A DNA stretch of 34,702 bases from an uncultured Treponema sp. (GCA_934691925.1 CAKUTI010000022.1:1-34702); one strand, 5' to 3'; positions 15,232-24,386 are shown, counted from the stretch's first letter. Notes: generated from the letters alone by a model not told the origin. Numbers and translations are program-made.

Positions 15232-17340
15232 CTAAAGCTCCTCAATAAAATTTCTGCTGTCCTCGCGCTTCAAGACCATTATCGTCATGTCGTCCTCACG
15301 CGGAGTTTCGCCGATAAAATCATAAAGTCCGTCAATCAGCTCCTCAAGAATTGACTGCGCGCTTTTCGCGTAATTTTCGCGGACAATCTGCTTCACACGC
15401 TCAACTCCAAACTGCTCGCGTTTTGAATTCATAGCCTCGGTAAGTCCGTCGGTGTAGCAAACGAGAATGTCATCATTGCCCATCGTAAAGTCAAGCTGAG
15501 GAAAATTTATCGCAATATCCTTGATTCCAATCGCGCCGTAATGCTGCTGGTCTTGGCTGATATCCGCAATTATCTTGCTTTTCGCTGAAAAAAGAATCGG
15601 GTTCGGATGCCCGGCGTTGGCAAATTCAATTTTGCACTCATCGTTCTGGTCAAAATCGCCAATCTTAAACATAATTCCGGTAAGATAATTCTCGATATCG
15701 CCTTTCGCATCGATAATCTGGTCGTTAATCTCGTAAAGAGCCTGACTCAATGAGGAATTCCTCAAAACGCTTTTCTGAAACGCGCGGAAAATAATATCTT
15801 TTGAAAGCATTGTGATAAGTCCTGACGAAATTCCGTGTCCAGAGACATCAAAAAGAGAAAATCCCTGCATATCCGTACCGTCGTCTTCAAAACCGTGGTA
15901 ATAATCGTACAAATCGCCGGAAACTTTTGAAACCGGGCTGTAGCTTGTCGCAATATCCCAGCCACGGAATTTCTTGCTCGGATAAGGGAAAAATTTCTGC
16001 TGGACAATCGCCGCCATTTCCATATCCATGTCGGAACGCTTTTTTTCATGCTCAAGTTTTTCCATAGCAACAGACAAATGCCGCGTCTGAATGTCAACTT
16101 CGCGCATAAGATTCTGATTAAGATATTCGCTTCTCACCGTAATTTTCGTGAAATTAATTGTCAAAGCCAAAAGGAAAGCGACAATTGTTCCCTGCCAGCC
16201 GAAAACCGTGTAATAAGGCTGATCAAAAAGCCAGAGCCCTTCCTTCAAGACAAAATCAAGGACAATTGAAATCGCAAACGGCAAAAAATCGCAAAGAAGC
16301 AGCACATTTTGCCTCACGTTTGTTTTTCTGTAAATCTGAGTTATGGCGGCAGCAAATCCAAAGCAAACCTGCAGCACAAGCACAAAAAGAATATAAGGAG
16401 AAATTTTCATCAGAAAATCATAAGTCGGAGAAATAACACAGACTGCAATTGTAAAAAACAGAAGAGCAACTCTTATTCTAAAGATAATTTTCGGCTCGCT
16501 TATTTTCATATAGCTGAACAAAAACGAAGTAATAAAATAACTTATAACGCAGCACGGAATGCAGATAATAATCTTAGAATACCATATGTATGGAATGGCA
16601 GAGCTTACAGCCCATGGCATTTCCCAAGAATAAAACGGCTGAAGAAAAATCATGCTCATGAAATTTATAATCGCAAAGTAAAGGTATTCTCGCCTGCTTT
16701 TCTGCTGAATAAAAATTAAAAAGAACAGAATCACAACAGCGCACATTCCGCCTTCAAAGTTCAGATATATTCTCGAGTTAAAAGCACTGTACTGGTTTGC
16801 AAGGTCTTTCGCAGAATCCATGTCAGTCAGATAAACATGCTCAGAAATCGAGCTTCGCCCTCTGCTCAGGACTTTTATCATAAGCTCATTGCCGCCGTCC
16901 TGATGCAAGACTCCTGCAGGAAACATAAAACAGCCGGCGGAATGCATCTGAGGCCGTTCATGCGGCGGCATTTTGCCCATGCTTCCAACGTAATTTCCAT
17001 TTATGTAAATTTCCGCCGCAAAATGAAGATGAGGAATCACAAGCCCGAGCGACTTTTCCTTAAGCTCATCTGGAATCGTAAAAACGGAGCGAAGCCAAAC
17101 ATACATTCCTCGATTTCCCGCAATCCGCGCGATATTTCTTCCATTATGGCTTTCAAATTTACTGAATGCGGCCAGACGTTTTTCTGTGTCGATAACATTT
17201 TCATCTTCTGAAGCGTAAGCCCAATAAAAAGTATCTCCCAAGTCAAAACTGCCATCTTTTTCAGTCTTGGAACAAGAAGAGAACAAATTTATAAAAAGTG
17301 AAAAAAGAATAATCGCAAAAAGAAAACGACAAGGATTCAT
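15232..17340 (-). CDS. Membrane PP2C-type (SpoIIE/RsbU) serine/threonine phosphatase with 7TM sensor
   Basis: It is predicted to sense an envelope signal and dephosphorylate a cytoplasmic partner such as an anti-sigma antagonist. The 702-residue chain starts with a signal peptide ending LFSSC, possibly lipidated. An extracytoplasmic jelly-roll-like region follows (about residues 60-185, VIPHLHFAAEIYINGNYVG), then seven hydrophobic segments (about 195-405) in 7TMR-DISM style and a short helical linker. The PP2C domain is complete in its metal ligands: GDLYD at 475-479, DVSGHG at 498-503, YTDG around Asp631, and REDD with Asp683/Asp684. A TATAAT lies 8 nt before the ATG with no Shine-Dalgarno, so the mRNA may be leaderless. 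No sigma-antagonist partner gene is adjacent. Confidence 0.88.
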   Translation of the reverse strand: MNPCRFLFAIILFSLFINLFSSCSKTEKDGSFDLGDTFYWAYASEDENVIDTEKRLAAFSKFESHNGRNIARIAGNRGMYVWLRSVFTIPDELKEKSLGLVIPHLHFAAEIYINGNYVGSMGKMPPHERPQMHSAGCFMFPAGVLHQDGGNELMIKVLSRGRSSISEHVYLTDMDSAKDLANQYSAFNSRIYLNFEGGMCAVVILFFLIFIQQKSRREYLYFAIINFMSMIFLQPFYSWEMPWAVSSAIPYIWYSKIIICIPCCVISYFITSFLFSYMKISEPKIIFRIRVALLFFTIAVCVISPTYDFLMKISPYILFVLVLQVCFGFAAAITQIYRKTNVRQNVLLLCDFLPFAISIVLDFVLKEGLWLFDQPYYTVFGWQGTIVAFLLALTINFTKITVRSEYLNQNLMREVDIQTRHLSVAMEKLEHEKKRSDMDMEMAAIVQQKFFPYPSKKFRGWDIATSYSPVSKVSGDLYDYYHGFEDDGTDMQGFSLFDVSGHGISSGLITMLSKDIIFRAFQKSVLRNSSLSQALYEINDQIIDAKGDIENYLTGIMFKIGDFDQNDECKIEFANAGHPNPILFSAKSKIIADISQDQQHYGAIGIKDIAINFPQLDFTMGNDDILVCYTDGLTEAMNSKREQFGVERVKQIVRENYAKSAQSILEELIDGLYDFIGETPREDDMTIMVLKREDSRNFIEEL

Positions 17341-17348
17341 TTTTTAGG

Positions 17349-17378
17349 ATTATACCATATCGGCGCTATTTTTGTCAT
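17349..17378 (-). promoter_or_regulatory. Promoter of the PP2C gene
   Basis: On the minus strand TATAAT (17354-17349) is preceded at 18 bp by ATGACA (17378-17373). The start codon is 8 nt past the -10 box. The -35 overlaps the last codons of the upstream gene. Confidence 0.6.
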
Positions 17379-17827
17379 TTCGGCAGAAAAAATCCTTTGC
17401 CCCAAAGCCAGCCGTCGCCAGCGTTTTTCAGAATCCAGAATTCGTTCGCGCTTTTGAACATTCCAAATTCATAAGCGGAAATTTTGTCGCCCGGAGCAAT
17501 CCGCCGTAATTTCGTAAAAGAGATTTTTTCAAAGCGTGAAAAATTTTTTATTCCAAACTTTTCTTCCGCAACTTTCGCGCCGTCTTCCATAGAGTCAAAA
17601 TAATAAACGCAAGTGAAAAGCGAATTTTCTCCTGCAGGAATTTCAACAATCGAAGAATTTATTCTTTTTGATTTCAAATCAATAGATTTTGAGTCGTCAG
17701 ATTTTGAAGCAAATGGCAAATCCGAAGATTTTAAAACATCAAATTTAGAATCGGCAGATTCGGACTTTTGCGGAAAACAAGAAAAATTCAAAAAGAAAAA
17801 AAGAAAAGCCAGCAAAAACGCGCGCAT
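17375..17827 (-). CDS. Small secreted or lipoprotein of unknown function
   Basis: The 150-residue product has a hydrophobic leader (AFLLAFLFFFLNFSC) whose NFSC end may be a loose spirochaetal lipobox. A Ser/Asp/Lys-rich low-complexity spacer follows to about residue 55, then a compact domain. Motifs in that domain, such as CVYYFDSMEDGAKVAEEKFG and GDKISAYEFGMFKSANEFWI, match no family I recognise. It starts 10 nt after the stop of the gene at 17838, suggesting cotranscription. Its 3' end overlaps the PP2C promoter. Confidence 0.6.
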   Translation of the reverse strand: MRAFLLAFLFFFLNFSCFPQKSESADSKFDVLKSSDLPFASKSDDSKSIDLKSKRINSSIVEIPAGENSLFTCVYYFDSMEDGAKVAEEKFGIKNFSRFEKISFTKLRRIAPGDKISAYEFGMFKSANEFWILKNAGDGWLWGKGFFLPK

Positions 17828-17837
17828 AAAAACAATT

Positions 17838-18302
17838 TTATAATTTCAATTTTTTTCTGTTGAAATCGACCAGCCTACTGAAATTTTCCTTTGAAACAGA
17901 ATATAAGACGTAAGTTTTGAACTTTCCGTTTTCGTCCTCTTCCCAATAATGATAAAGCGGCGACATTCCCAAAACTGTAATTGCATTAGAAGAATTTTTC
18001 TCCAAGCCGATTTTTTCGCCGATTAGATTTTTTATTTTCGAAAGCGCATCAATTTCCGCCTGAACTTTCGAAAATTCTTCAGAATCTTGTTCGCCGAATC
18101 CAAAATAAACAATGTCGCCTTTTTTCAGTCCGAAGCGTTTTCTTAGCTCTCTGTCATTTTTTTTCTGAACAAAATTCATCAGCCATTCAGGAGACGGCTC
18201 TTTTCCAAAATTTTTGCCAGTCCAGTCAACAGTTTCTGAAAAAACGAGAGGCAAAAGCAAAAAGAGAACCGAGATAAACAAAAGCGTTTTTTTTCTGTTC
18301 AT
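17838..18302 (-). CDS. Secreted protein, possible short relative of the 21430-22158 product
   Basis: The 154-residue product has a signal peptide (KKTLLFISVLFLLLPLVFSE). The mature part shares an order of features with the 242-residue protein at 21430-22158: an early P-x-W (SPEWL), a Lys-rich stretch, a short beta segment ending in an acidic GEQDSEEF, a helical middle, and a late YW...YVLYSVS strand. I infer distant homology within an LPP20/CsgG-like envelope family, but this is by eye. It lies 53 nt after the LPP20-like gene and closes the minus-strand envelope cluster. Function is unknown. Confidence 0.6.
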   Translation of the reverse strand: MNRKKTLLFISVLFLLLPLVFSETVDWTGKNFGKEPSPEWLMNFVQKKNDRELRKRFGLKKGDIVYFGFGEQDSEEFSKVQAEIDALSKIKNLIGEKIGLEKNSSNAITVLGMSPLYHYWEEDENGKFKTYVLYSVSKENFSRLVDFNRKKLKL

Positions 18303-18355
18303 TTTTTCTCCGTTTTACAAATTTTTAGCTGGACAGCTTTCCAAAAAAAGAAAAA

Positions 18356-19423
18356 TTACTCGCCTGTGAAATTTTTCAGATAATCAGAAAATGACTTTGT
18401 AAAATCGCTTTTAATTTTCTTTTCAAGAGATTTTACAGCACGATTTTCCGCTTCCGAGTACGAAAGATGGCTTTCCCGGCCGCTCGCAGTGAACGGCGCA
18501 AACTGATGGTTTGTTTTTGAATCCAAAATGAATGAGTCCAAAGAATATCGGCAACGCTGAGTTTTTCCGTCTGAAGTCGCGGATTTTTCAAAATTCAAAG
18601 TGCAAGTCAAAACATAGCGAACATTCGCCCGCAAACTCGTTCTAAAGCCAAGCGAGGCGATTGCTTCTGTAAAAGCCGCCGCGATTTTTCCGTTTATGTC
18701 GCCTGAAACTAGGACTGAAATCGGAATATTTTTCGCAACTTCAACTTTTCGCACGTTTATTTCGTTAAGCGAAGGAATATCAACTTTCAAGGAAGATGCC
18801 GCGTCAGGATTTATGACAGAAAGTTTCTTATAATGCTTTTCATTTTCCAAAGAAATATCCGCCGCAAAATCATATGCCGAATACGATTCAAGCGAATTTT
18901 TGTCGGTTGCAGCGTTTTCAAGAAGCGACTTTATCGCTTTCGCATTCTTTACAATCATCTCGCTGTAAATATCCGAAGCTTTCGCCTTGTCCAAAACAGC
19001 AATCGCATACCAAGTTGTGCCGTCAAAGTAAAAATCCTTAATTTCAACGCCAACCAAATCGCCTGAATCAACAGAACGCATAACGTCCTGGCTAAATCCT
19101 GTTACAGAAGTTGAAGCCACTTTTCCGTCAGCTTTCGCCTGAACCATTTTCTGCGAAGAAGTAAAATCAGACTTTACGGTCTGCCCGAAAATCGCAGAAA
19201 GTCCGTTCACCGCGCTAAGTTCTGCTTTAGTTCTGTCAGCACCATCGCCTACATAAAATAAATATGCATCTCTTGAATACACGCCCGCAGGATTTGAGAC
19301 CCAAGCAGGAATCGGAGCTGCTTTTGAAGAGTTTTTTTTCGCTCCAAAAAGAAGTCCGCCGGCAAAAATCATCAGAGAAGCGCACAGAATAGATTTTGAA
19401 AAAAGGAATTTTTTATTTTGCAT
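18356..19423 (-). CDS. LPP20-like envelope protein
   Basis: The mature N-terminus reads PIPAWVSNPAGVYSRDAYLF and continues YVGDGADRTKAELSAVNGLS, the pattern of LPP20-family lipoproteins in which PxWV is followed by a G-x-G-x turn and a helix full of small residues. A signal peptide precedes it (SILCASLMIFAGGLLFGA) without a good lipobox. A second half (residues about 215-355) resembles a CsgG/LpoB-type fold with a putative nucleotide-independent beta sheet. Two starts are possible: ATG 19429, only 2 nt after GGCGGA, or ATG 19423 with 8-nt spacing, which I prefer. It overlaps the upstream COG3014-like gene. The role is inferred from cluster context. Confidence 0.7.
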   Translation of the reverse strand: MQNKKFLFSKSILCASLMIFAGGLLFGAKKNSSKAAPIPAWVSNPAGVYSRDAYLFYVGDGADRTKAELSAVNGLSAIFGQTVKSDFTSSQKMVQAKADGKVASTSVTGFSQDVMRSVDSGDLVGVEIKDFYFDGTTWYAIAVLDKAKASDIYSEMIVKNAKAIKSLLENAATDKNSLESYSAYDFAADISLENEKHYKKLSVINPDAASSLKVDIPSLNEINVRKVEVAKNIPISVLVSGDINGKIAAAFTEAIASLGFRTSLRANVRYVLTCTLNFEKSATSDGKTQRCRYSLDSFILDSKTNHQFAPFTASGRESHLSYSEAENRAVKSLEKKIKSDFTKSFSDYLKNFTGE

Positions 19424-20813
19424 TTGCATTATCCGCCACAGAAATTTTGTTCATATTTTCAGAAATGACAATTGTCGGCTTTCCAGCCTCAACAATCACA
19501 TCGCTAATTTCATCTTTTGTTCCGTCTGAATATTCAACAACAACAGAATAAGTTCCAGGCGCAACTGTAAAGCCAGCTGCGCTCGCCTTGTTCGGAAAAT
19601 ACGCGCCCTGCCGAACGTCAGCTTTTTCCATATCAACGAATTTTATCATCGCCTTATTCACGACAATAGCTGCAGCCTGAGCTGCAAATCCGCCGCGCTT
19701 TAGAGCAACAGAAGCGGTAGCGACCGCAGTGCCGTTTTTTATAAAATTTCTCGTCAGACTTCGGTTATACGCGCCTTTTTGCCTTGAAAGAACATCTAGC
19801 TCAACAGCCTTATCAAAATCTTCTATTAAAATGAACTTTTTTGAAAGACCGTTTGAAAGCGTCACTCTTGAAACTGAAATGTTATGCTTTTGCGCAAGGA
19901 ATACGGGATATGTGATTTTAAAGTTGACGTTAATCATATTTGTGTTAAAAACAGGAACAAGACCAGTGCTATACTCACTCCTCTTTCCAATCAAATCTGT
20001 AAGAGCGATAACATCAAGCCGGCCTTTTCCTTTTGGAACTGAAATGTCTTCCGAAACGTCAATATTCGGATTCAAATTGCGCAAAACTTTTTCAAAATCC
20101 GAGGCGTGAGTTTTGTCGCCATATGCAGAATAGACCAAAGTTCCAAGATAAGAAAGAAAAGCGGAATTTTCATAAGTTTTTGAAGAGCCTTCTGGCGACT
20201 TGATTGCAGAAGTGTCAAATCTGATGTTTGCCATTGCCAAAGATTCTCTTACAGCCCGCGTATTGTCATCATAATTGGCAGCGTCAGCTTCTTTTTGCTG
20301 CTGAATCAAATCTGCAATTTCAGCCTTGTAGTTTCCGGTAAAATCGTCCATTACACCTTTTGCGCCAGGAACTGAGCCAGCCTTTAAGTTGTTCACAGCC
20401 TTCATTGAATAAGTCAACATTCTTTCGTATGTCGGACCGTAATAGTCAACGGAATTCTCGCCCGCAAGCGCAGCCTGAACTGTTTTTGCGGCGGTCATTC
20501 CGTTTGAAACCTGAGACATATCAAACTGGGTCTGGTTTATTTGTCTTCCAGAAGAAGGATAGTCTTTCTTAAGATATTGAATCATATAAGTGTCAACACC
20601 ATTAAGAACGGCATCCTCTTTTCTTGTGGCAAGCATTCCGAGGCAAACATCATAGTTTCCATTCTCGAAAGCTGAGTCAAAAGCCTCTTTATCATATTTT
20701 ATCTTTTTGACTTTTGCCCCAGCCTCCGAGTCTTCAACTTGCGTGGAAGCGCAGGAAGCTAAAATGACAGCAGAAGCAAGTGCAACCGCGAAAGCCTTCA
20801 AAAACTTTATCAT
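19413..20813 (-). CDS. COG3014-like lipoprotein
   Basis: The 466-residue product has a clear lipoprotein signal: AVALASAVILASCAST, with Cys at about residue 21. The early mature region FDSAFENGNYDVCLGML looks like a TPR-type helix pair. The middle (ENSVDYYGPTYERMLTYSMKA) and late segment (VAPGTYSVVVEYSDGT) match the architecture I associate with the uncharacterised COG3014 lipoproteins. Its ATG follows the LpoB-like stop directly (TAAATG), so translation is coupled. COG3014, LpoB and LPP20 genes are known to co-occur in other bacteria, and the same grouping here supports each assignment. It probably acts at the periplasmic face of the outer membrane. Confidence 0.72.
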   Translation of the reverse strand: MIKFLKAFAVALASAVILASCASTQVEDSEAGAKVKKIKYDKEAFDSAFENGNYDVCLGMLATRKEDAVLNGVDTYMIQYLKKDYPSSGRQINQTQFDMSQVSNGMTAAKTVQAALAGENSVDYYGPTYERMLTYSMKAVNNLKAGSVPGAKGVMDDFTGNYKAEIADLIQQQKEADAANYDDNTRAVRESLAMANIRFDTSAIKSPEGSSKTYENSAFLSYLGTLVYSAYGDKTHASDFEKVLRNLNPNIDVSEDISVPKGKGRLDVIALTDLIGKRSEYSTGLVPVFNTNMINVNFKITYPVFLAQKHNISVSRVTLSNGLSKKFILIEDFDKAVELDVLSRQKGAYNRSLTRNFIKNGTAVATASVALKRGGFAAQAAAIVVNKAMIKFVDMEKADVRQGAYFPNKASAAGFTVAPGTYSVVVEYSDGTKDEISDVIVEAGKPTIVISENMNKISVADNANAK

Positions 20814-21410
20814 TTATTTACGCTTAACCTTTTGCTGTTTATGCAAATAATCTTTTACTTCTTCGCTCGGCTCGAACATATCAACAGTTCTGTGCGTGTG
20901 CAAGTCAGTAAGTTCGATATTTACAATATAAGTTCTTTCCTGAATTTTTCCGGAATTCTGAACCATAAGTTTGACCGAGCCGGTCAGCATATAGTCAGCG
21001 GCATCCTCGTCATCGATTGCAACCGCCTTGTCCTCATTTGCATGGTCGGCCTGGTCAAAAACTTCATCGCGCATCTCGTTGCGGACATCCTTGTTTGCCA
21101 TGAACTCAAGAACGCCGCTCTTCAAGATTGCAGTTTTCATGCTGTTGGCGATTATTTGAGTGTCAAAAAATTCGCCTGTCTCATCTTTGATTGTTCCGAT
21201 TGTAACGATTGGGTCACGATTGTTCTTCTCTGAAAATCTTTCGATTCTCGGAGAAGCGATAACCTGCTTTACAATATCTTTACAAATCACATCGGCATCA
21301 GAAGAGTTCAAATAAGCTGTCAAATCAGCATTCGCACCTCTTTTTGCCTTTGCCGAAAGAGCACCCGCAGCAATAAAAACTGAAAGAATGGCAAGAAGTA
21401 TTTTTTTCAT
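20814..21410 (-). CDS. LpoB-like penicillin-binding-protein activator family protein
   Basis: In enterobacteria LpoB stimulates the peptidoglycan synthase PBP1B; a similar role here is inference. The 198-residue protein has a signal peptide (ILLAILSVFIAAGALSA) and no convincing lipobox, unlike the classical lipoprotein. The core pattern fits: a helix with ICKDIVKQVIASPRIERF, the strand PIVTIGTIKDETGEFFDT, then a helix ANSMKTAILKSGVLEFMANK. DYMLTGSVKLMVQNSG and TYIVNIELTDLHT form the later strands. The gene lies between an upstream secreted protein (19-nt gap) and the COG3014-like lipoprotein (no gap). Confidence 0.75.
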   Translation of the reverse strand: MKKILLAILSVFIAAGALSAKAKRGANADLTAYLNSSDADVICKDIVKQVIASPRIERFSEKNNRDPIVTIGTIKDETGEFFDTQIIANSMKTAILKSGVLEFMANKDVRNEMRDEVFDQADHANEDKAVAIDDEDAADYMLTGSVKLMVQNSGKIQERTYIVNIELTDLHTHRTVDMFEPSEEVKDYLHKQQKVKRK

Positions 21411-21429
21411 CTATATGAGTTCCCAAAGA

Positions 21430-22158
21430 TTACTTTTCGTCGCCGAAATCGTACTCAACTGTGTTGTCAACTGGCTTGTCAATGAGAGGAGCACGGAGAT
21501 TCTCGCTCAAAGCCTTTTTAAGCAATACTGTTTCAGAAGCGTTGTCTTCAACACCGTCAAGAGCAGCCTGAAGCTGAGTGTCATAAATTCCTCTGTTCAT
21601 TGTGAAAACAACATAATATTCATAGTAGTAGTCGAAATCAGAATCCTTTGACTTCTTTGTGATTTTTACGCCCTGCTTTGGTCTCTTGAACTGAATCCAA
21701 TACTGAGCTTCCTTCATAAGACCGTTGATTTCCATTGCAGAAAGAGCTTTTACAGTCTGGTCGATAACCTGATTTCTCTTTGTCTCAGTCTCGCTTGAAT
21801 TTCCCTGGAAAACAGCGTTCGCGCTCTGTCCAACAGCCATAGAGAATGAGTTTGCAACCTGTCTCTGAACATCAACCTGATCAGTCCAAGTCTTCAAGAA
21901 TTCAAGGTCGTTTCCCTGATTTGTGAAAACGAAAATCTGGCTGTCTGCCTGATCGATTTTCAATGACTTTGCGATTACCTTGTTGTCTCCTTCAAGAACA
22001 GCCTCAACCCAAGCCGGGATTGCTGTTCCAAGAGCCATTCCTGGGCGGTTTACGATTTCAATCTTTGTTTTCTGGTCTTTTGACTTTTTTGCAAAAACAG
22101 GAGCAGAAAGCACAGCCGCTGCGAGGAGCATTGCGCTCATAAATTTTACAGTTTTCAT
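21430..22158 (-). CDS. Secreted protein heading the LpoB/LPP20 cluster
   Basis: The start at 22158 is set by AAGGAG about 7 nt upstream and a typical signal peptide (KFMSAMLLAAAVLSAPVFA); the longer open frame lacks both. The 242-residue product carries AIPAWVEAVLEG, resembling the PxWV opening of LPP20-like proteins, and a later YYYEYYVVFTMNRGIYDTQL strand. The segment VDVQRQVANSFSMAVGQSAN is helical. A promoter with TTGACA and TATATT lies upstream, so this is the first gene of the 22158-17375 minus-strand operon. No enzymatic motif is visible; a structural or assembly role in the envelope is inferred. Confidence 0.7.
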   Translation of the reverse strand: MKTVKFMSAMLLAAAVLSAPVFAKKSKDQKTKIEIVNRPGMALGTAIPAWVEAVLEGDNKVIAKSLKIDQADSQIFVFTNQGNDLEFLKTWTDQVDVQRQVANSFSMAVGQSANAVFQGNSSETETKRNQVIDQTVKALSAMEINGLMKEAQYWIQFKRPKQGVKITKKSKDSDFDYYYEYYVVFTMNRGIYDTQLQAALDGVEDNASETVLLKKALSENLRAPLIDKPVDNTVEYDFGDEK

Positions 22159-22213
22159 AAGAAACTCCTTACAATATTTTGTGTTGCACATAAAACTATG
22201 TGTATTCTTAGAC

Positions 22214-22243
22214 AATATAACCCACAAAATGCGTTATTGTCAA
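22214..22243 (-). promoter_or_regulatory. Promoter of the LpoB/LPP20 cluster
   Basis: A consensus TTGACA (22243-22238) and TATATT (22219-22214) are separated by 18 bp on the minus strand, followed by GTCTAA. The rpmB promoter has the same -10 context TATATTGTCTAA. The leader to the ATG would be about 50 nt and contains AAGGAG. Confidence 0.75.
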
Positions 22244-22302
22244 ATTATTTTAATTTTATCTTAAATTTACTTTTTGAGATTCGCAAAAAAAAGCCACTTA
22301 TA

Positions 22303-22308
22303 TATAAT
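22303..22308 (+). promoter_or_regulatory. uvrB -10 box, probably leaderless
   Basis: TATAAT lies exactly 6 nt before ATG 22315, the same spacing as at the HtrA-type gene. No Shine-Dalgarno and no clear -35 were found. Confidence 0.5.
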
Positions 22309-22314
22309 GTCTTT

Positions 22315-24315
22315 ATGCGTAAATTTGAAGTTGTTTCACCATACGAGCCTTCTGGAGACCAGGGGCAGGCAATTGAAAAGCTCAGCGAAGGATTTTTTCG
22401 CGGAGACCGCTACCAGACGCTGAAAGGCGTTACAGGCTCCGGAAAAACGTTCACAATGGCAAAAATAATCGAGAAAGTTCAGCGTCCGACATTGATAATC
22501 TCGCACAACAAGACGCTTTCCGCCCAGCTTTACCGTGAATTCAAGTCATTTTTTCCGCATAACGCCGTCGAATATTTTGTTTCATATTACGATTATTATC
22601 AGCCGGAAGCATATGTTCCTTCAAAAGACCTTTTTATAGAAAAAGATGCGGCTGTAAACAAGGAAATCGACGAGCTTCGATTAAAAGCGACTTATTCGCT
22701 CATGGAAAGGCGCGATGTTGTCGTTGTAGCGACAGTAAGCTGCATTTACGGCTTGGGAATGCCGGACTTGTACAAGGAAATGCGCGTTCACATTGAGAAA
22801 GGCGAGATTTTTGACACTAGAAAATTTGAAAAATCGCTGATTTCGATTCAGTATCAGCGAAACGATATGGTCTTGGAGCGAGGAAATTTCAGGGTTCGAG
22901 GCGATGTGATTGAAGTTTATCCTCCATATATGGAAACTGACACGGCATACAGAATCGAGCTTGATTTTGACGAAATCGCTTCTATAAAAAGATTCAATGT
23001 TCTGACCAGGGAAATCGAGGAAGAGCTTGACGAAATGCAGTTTTATCCGGCAAAGCACTTTGTTGTTCCGCACGACGCGCTTTTTTCAGCGGCGGACAGA
23101 ATCATGGCGGAAATGGAAGAGCAAGTAAAAAAATTCGAGAAAGAAGGAAAGCCGCTCGAAGCCGAAAGAATCAAGACGCGCACGACTTACGACGTTGAAA
23201 TGATGAAAGAGATGGGCTACTGCTCAGGAATTGAAAATTATTCAGGCCCGATTTCAGGAAGAAAACACGGCGAGCCGCCAGCGACGCTTCTTCATTATTT
23301 TCCGGATGATTTTCTTTGCCTGATTGACGAGGCGCACGTTACAGTTCCGCAGATTGGCGCAATGTACGAAGGCGACCGAAGCAGAAAGCAAAATCTCGTT
23401 GATTTCGGATTCCGGCTTCCAAGCGCGCTCGACAACCGTCCTCTTAAATTTGAGGAATTTGAAAAAAAACTGAACCAAGTGATTTACGTTACCGCGACTC
23501 CGCGAGAGCAGGAAATCAAGCAGTCAACGCAGGTTGTGGAGCAGATTATCCGCCCGACAGGACTTCTCGATCCGATTATCGAAGTTCGGCCGAGCGAAGG
23601 CCAGATGGAAGACATTTATAAGGAAGTAAAAAAGCGGATTGACAAAAAAGAACGCAGCCTGATTTTGACTTTGACGAAAAAAATGGCTGAGGATTTGACT
23701 GATTATCTTCTCGGGCTGAATCTGAAAGTAAAATATATCCATTCTGAAATCGACACTTTTGAGCGGGTTGAAATCCTAAAATCTTTAAGAACAGGAGAAA
23801 TCGATGTTCTGATTGGAATCAACCTTTTGCGAGAAGGAATCGACTTGCCGGAAGTGAGCTTTATCGCGATTCTCGATGCCGACAAAATCGGATTCTTGCG
23901 ATCGACAACTTCGTTGATTCAGATTGCAGGACGCGCCGCACGAAACGAAAACGGAACGGTTGTAATGTACGCGGACAATATGACGCCGGCAATCAAAGAA
24001 ACCGTGGACGAGACAAAACGCCGACGCGCGATTCAGGAAAAATACAACGAAGAACATGGAATCACGCCGCACACAGTTTCAAAGGCGGTTCAGGACATTC
24101 TTGTCAGAAAGCAAAAAGACGCGGAAGAAAACACTGAAGTGGAGCTTGAAGTCCTTAAAAAGAACGCGAACCTCTTTGACGCAAAACAGCGCAGAAAGCT
24201 GATTGAGGCTCTAAAAAAGGAAATGTCCGACTGCGCCGACCGCCTTGAGTACGAACAAGCAGCCGCAATAAGAGACCAAATTCAGGAGATTGAAAGGACT
24301 TACAATAAGAAATAA
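22315..24315 (+). CDS. uvrB: UvrABC system protein B
   Basis: UvrB is the damage-verification helicase of nucleotide excision repair, loaded by UvrA and incised by UvrC. The start at 22315 gives 666 residues, the usual family length, with the N-terminal FEVVSPYEPSGDQGQAI. Walker A GVTGSGKT is at 38-45, the damage-probing beta-hairpin at YYDYYQPEAYVP, motif II as IDEAHVTVPQ (Asp338-His341, DEAH instead of the common DESH), and the helicase motif GINLLREGIDLPEVSF. ADKIGFLRSTTSLIQIAGRA follows. The UVR coiled-coil motif that contacts UvrC is at the C-terminus (RRKLIEALKKEM to AAAIRDQIQEIE). A TATAAT 6 nt before the ATG suggests a leaderless mRNA. The 3' end is duplicated downstream. Confidence 0.97.
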   Translation: MRKFEVVSPYEPSGDQGQAIEKLSEGFFRGDRYQTLKGVTGSGKTFTMAKIIEKVQRPTLIISHNKTLSAQLYREFKSFFPHNAVEYFVSYYDYYQPEAYVPSKDLFIEKDAAVNKEIDELRLKATYSLMERRDVVVVATVSCIYGLGMPDLYKEMRVHIEKGEIFDTRKFEKSLISIQYQRNDMVLERGNFRVRGDVIEVYPPYMETDTAYRIELDFDEIASIKRFNVLTREIEEELDEMQFYPAKHFVVPHDALFSAADRIMAEMEEQVKKFEKEGKPLEAERIKTRTTYDVEMMKEMGYCSGIENYSGPISGRKHGEPPATLLHYFPDDFLCLIDEAHVTVPQIGAMYEGDRSRKQNLVDFGFRLPSALDNRPLKFEEFEKKLNQVIYVTATPREQEIKQSTQVVEQIIRPTGLLDPIIEVRPSEGQMEDIYKEVKKRIDKKERSLILTLTKKMAEDLTDYLLGLNLKVKYIHSEIDTFERVEILKSLRTGEIDVLIGINLLREGIDLPEVSFIAILDADKIGFLRSTTSLIQIAGRAARNENGTVVMYADNMTPAIKETVDETKRRRAIQEKYNEEHGITPHTVSKAVQDILVRKQKDAEENTEVELEVLKKNANLFDAKQRRKLIEALKKEMSDCADRLEYEQAAAIRDQIQEIERTYNKK

Positions 24316-24324
24316 GAACTTTTC

Positions 24325-24341
24325 GCGCACACGATGTGCGC
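24325..24341. repeat. Hairpin downstream of uvrB, first copy
   Basis: GCGCACA-CGA-TGTGCGC, a perfect 7-bp stem 9 nt after the uvrB stop. An identical copy stands at 24465-24481 after the duplicated tail. Around both, 28 nt are identical. Between them GCCACA-CGGA-CGTGGC (24362-24377, one A-C mismatch) and CTCAA-GCG-TTGAG (24350-24362) form further small hairpins. Confidence 0.75.
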
Positions 24342-24386
24342 AGCCTGTACTCAAGCGTTGAGCCACACGGACGTGGCGAAACGCAG

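Noticed and set aside
22198..22314. Upstream extension of uvrB
   Set aside because: It would cross the divergent promoter region, and the conserved UvrB N-terminus begins at 22315 right after a TATAAT box.
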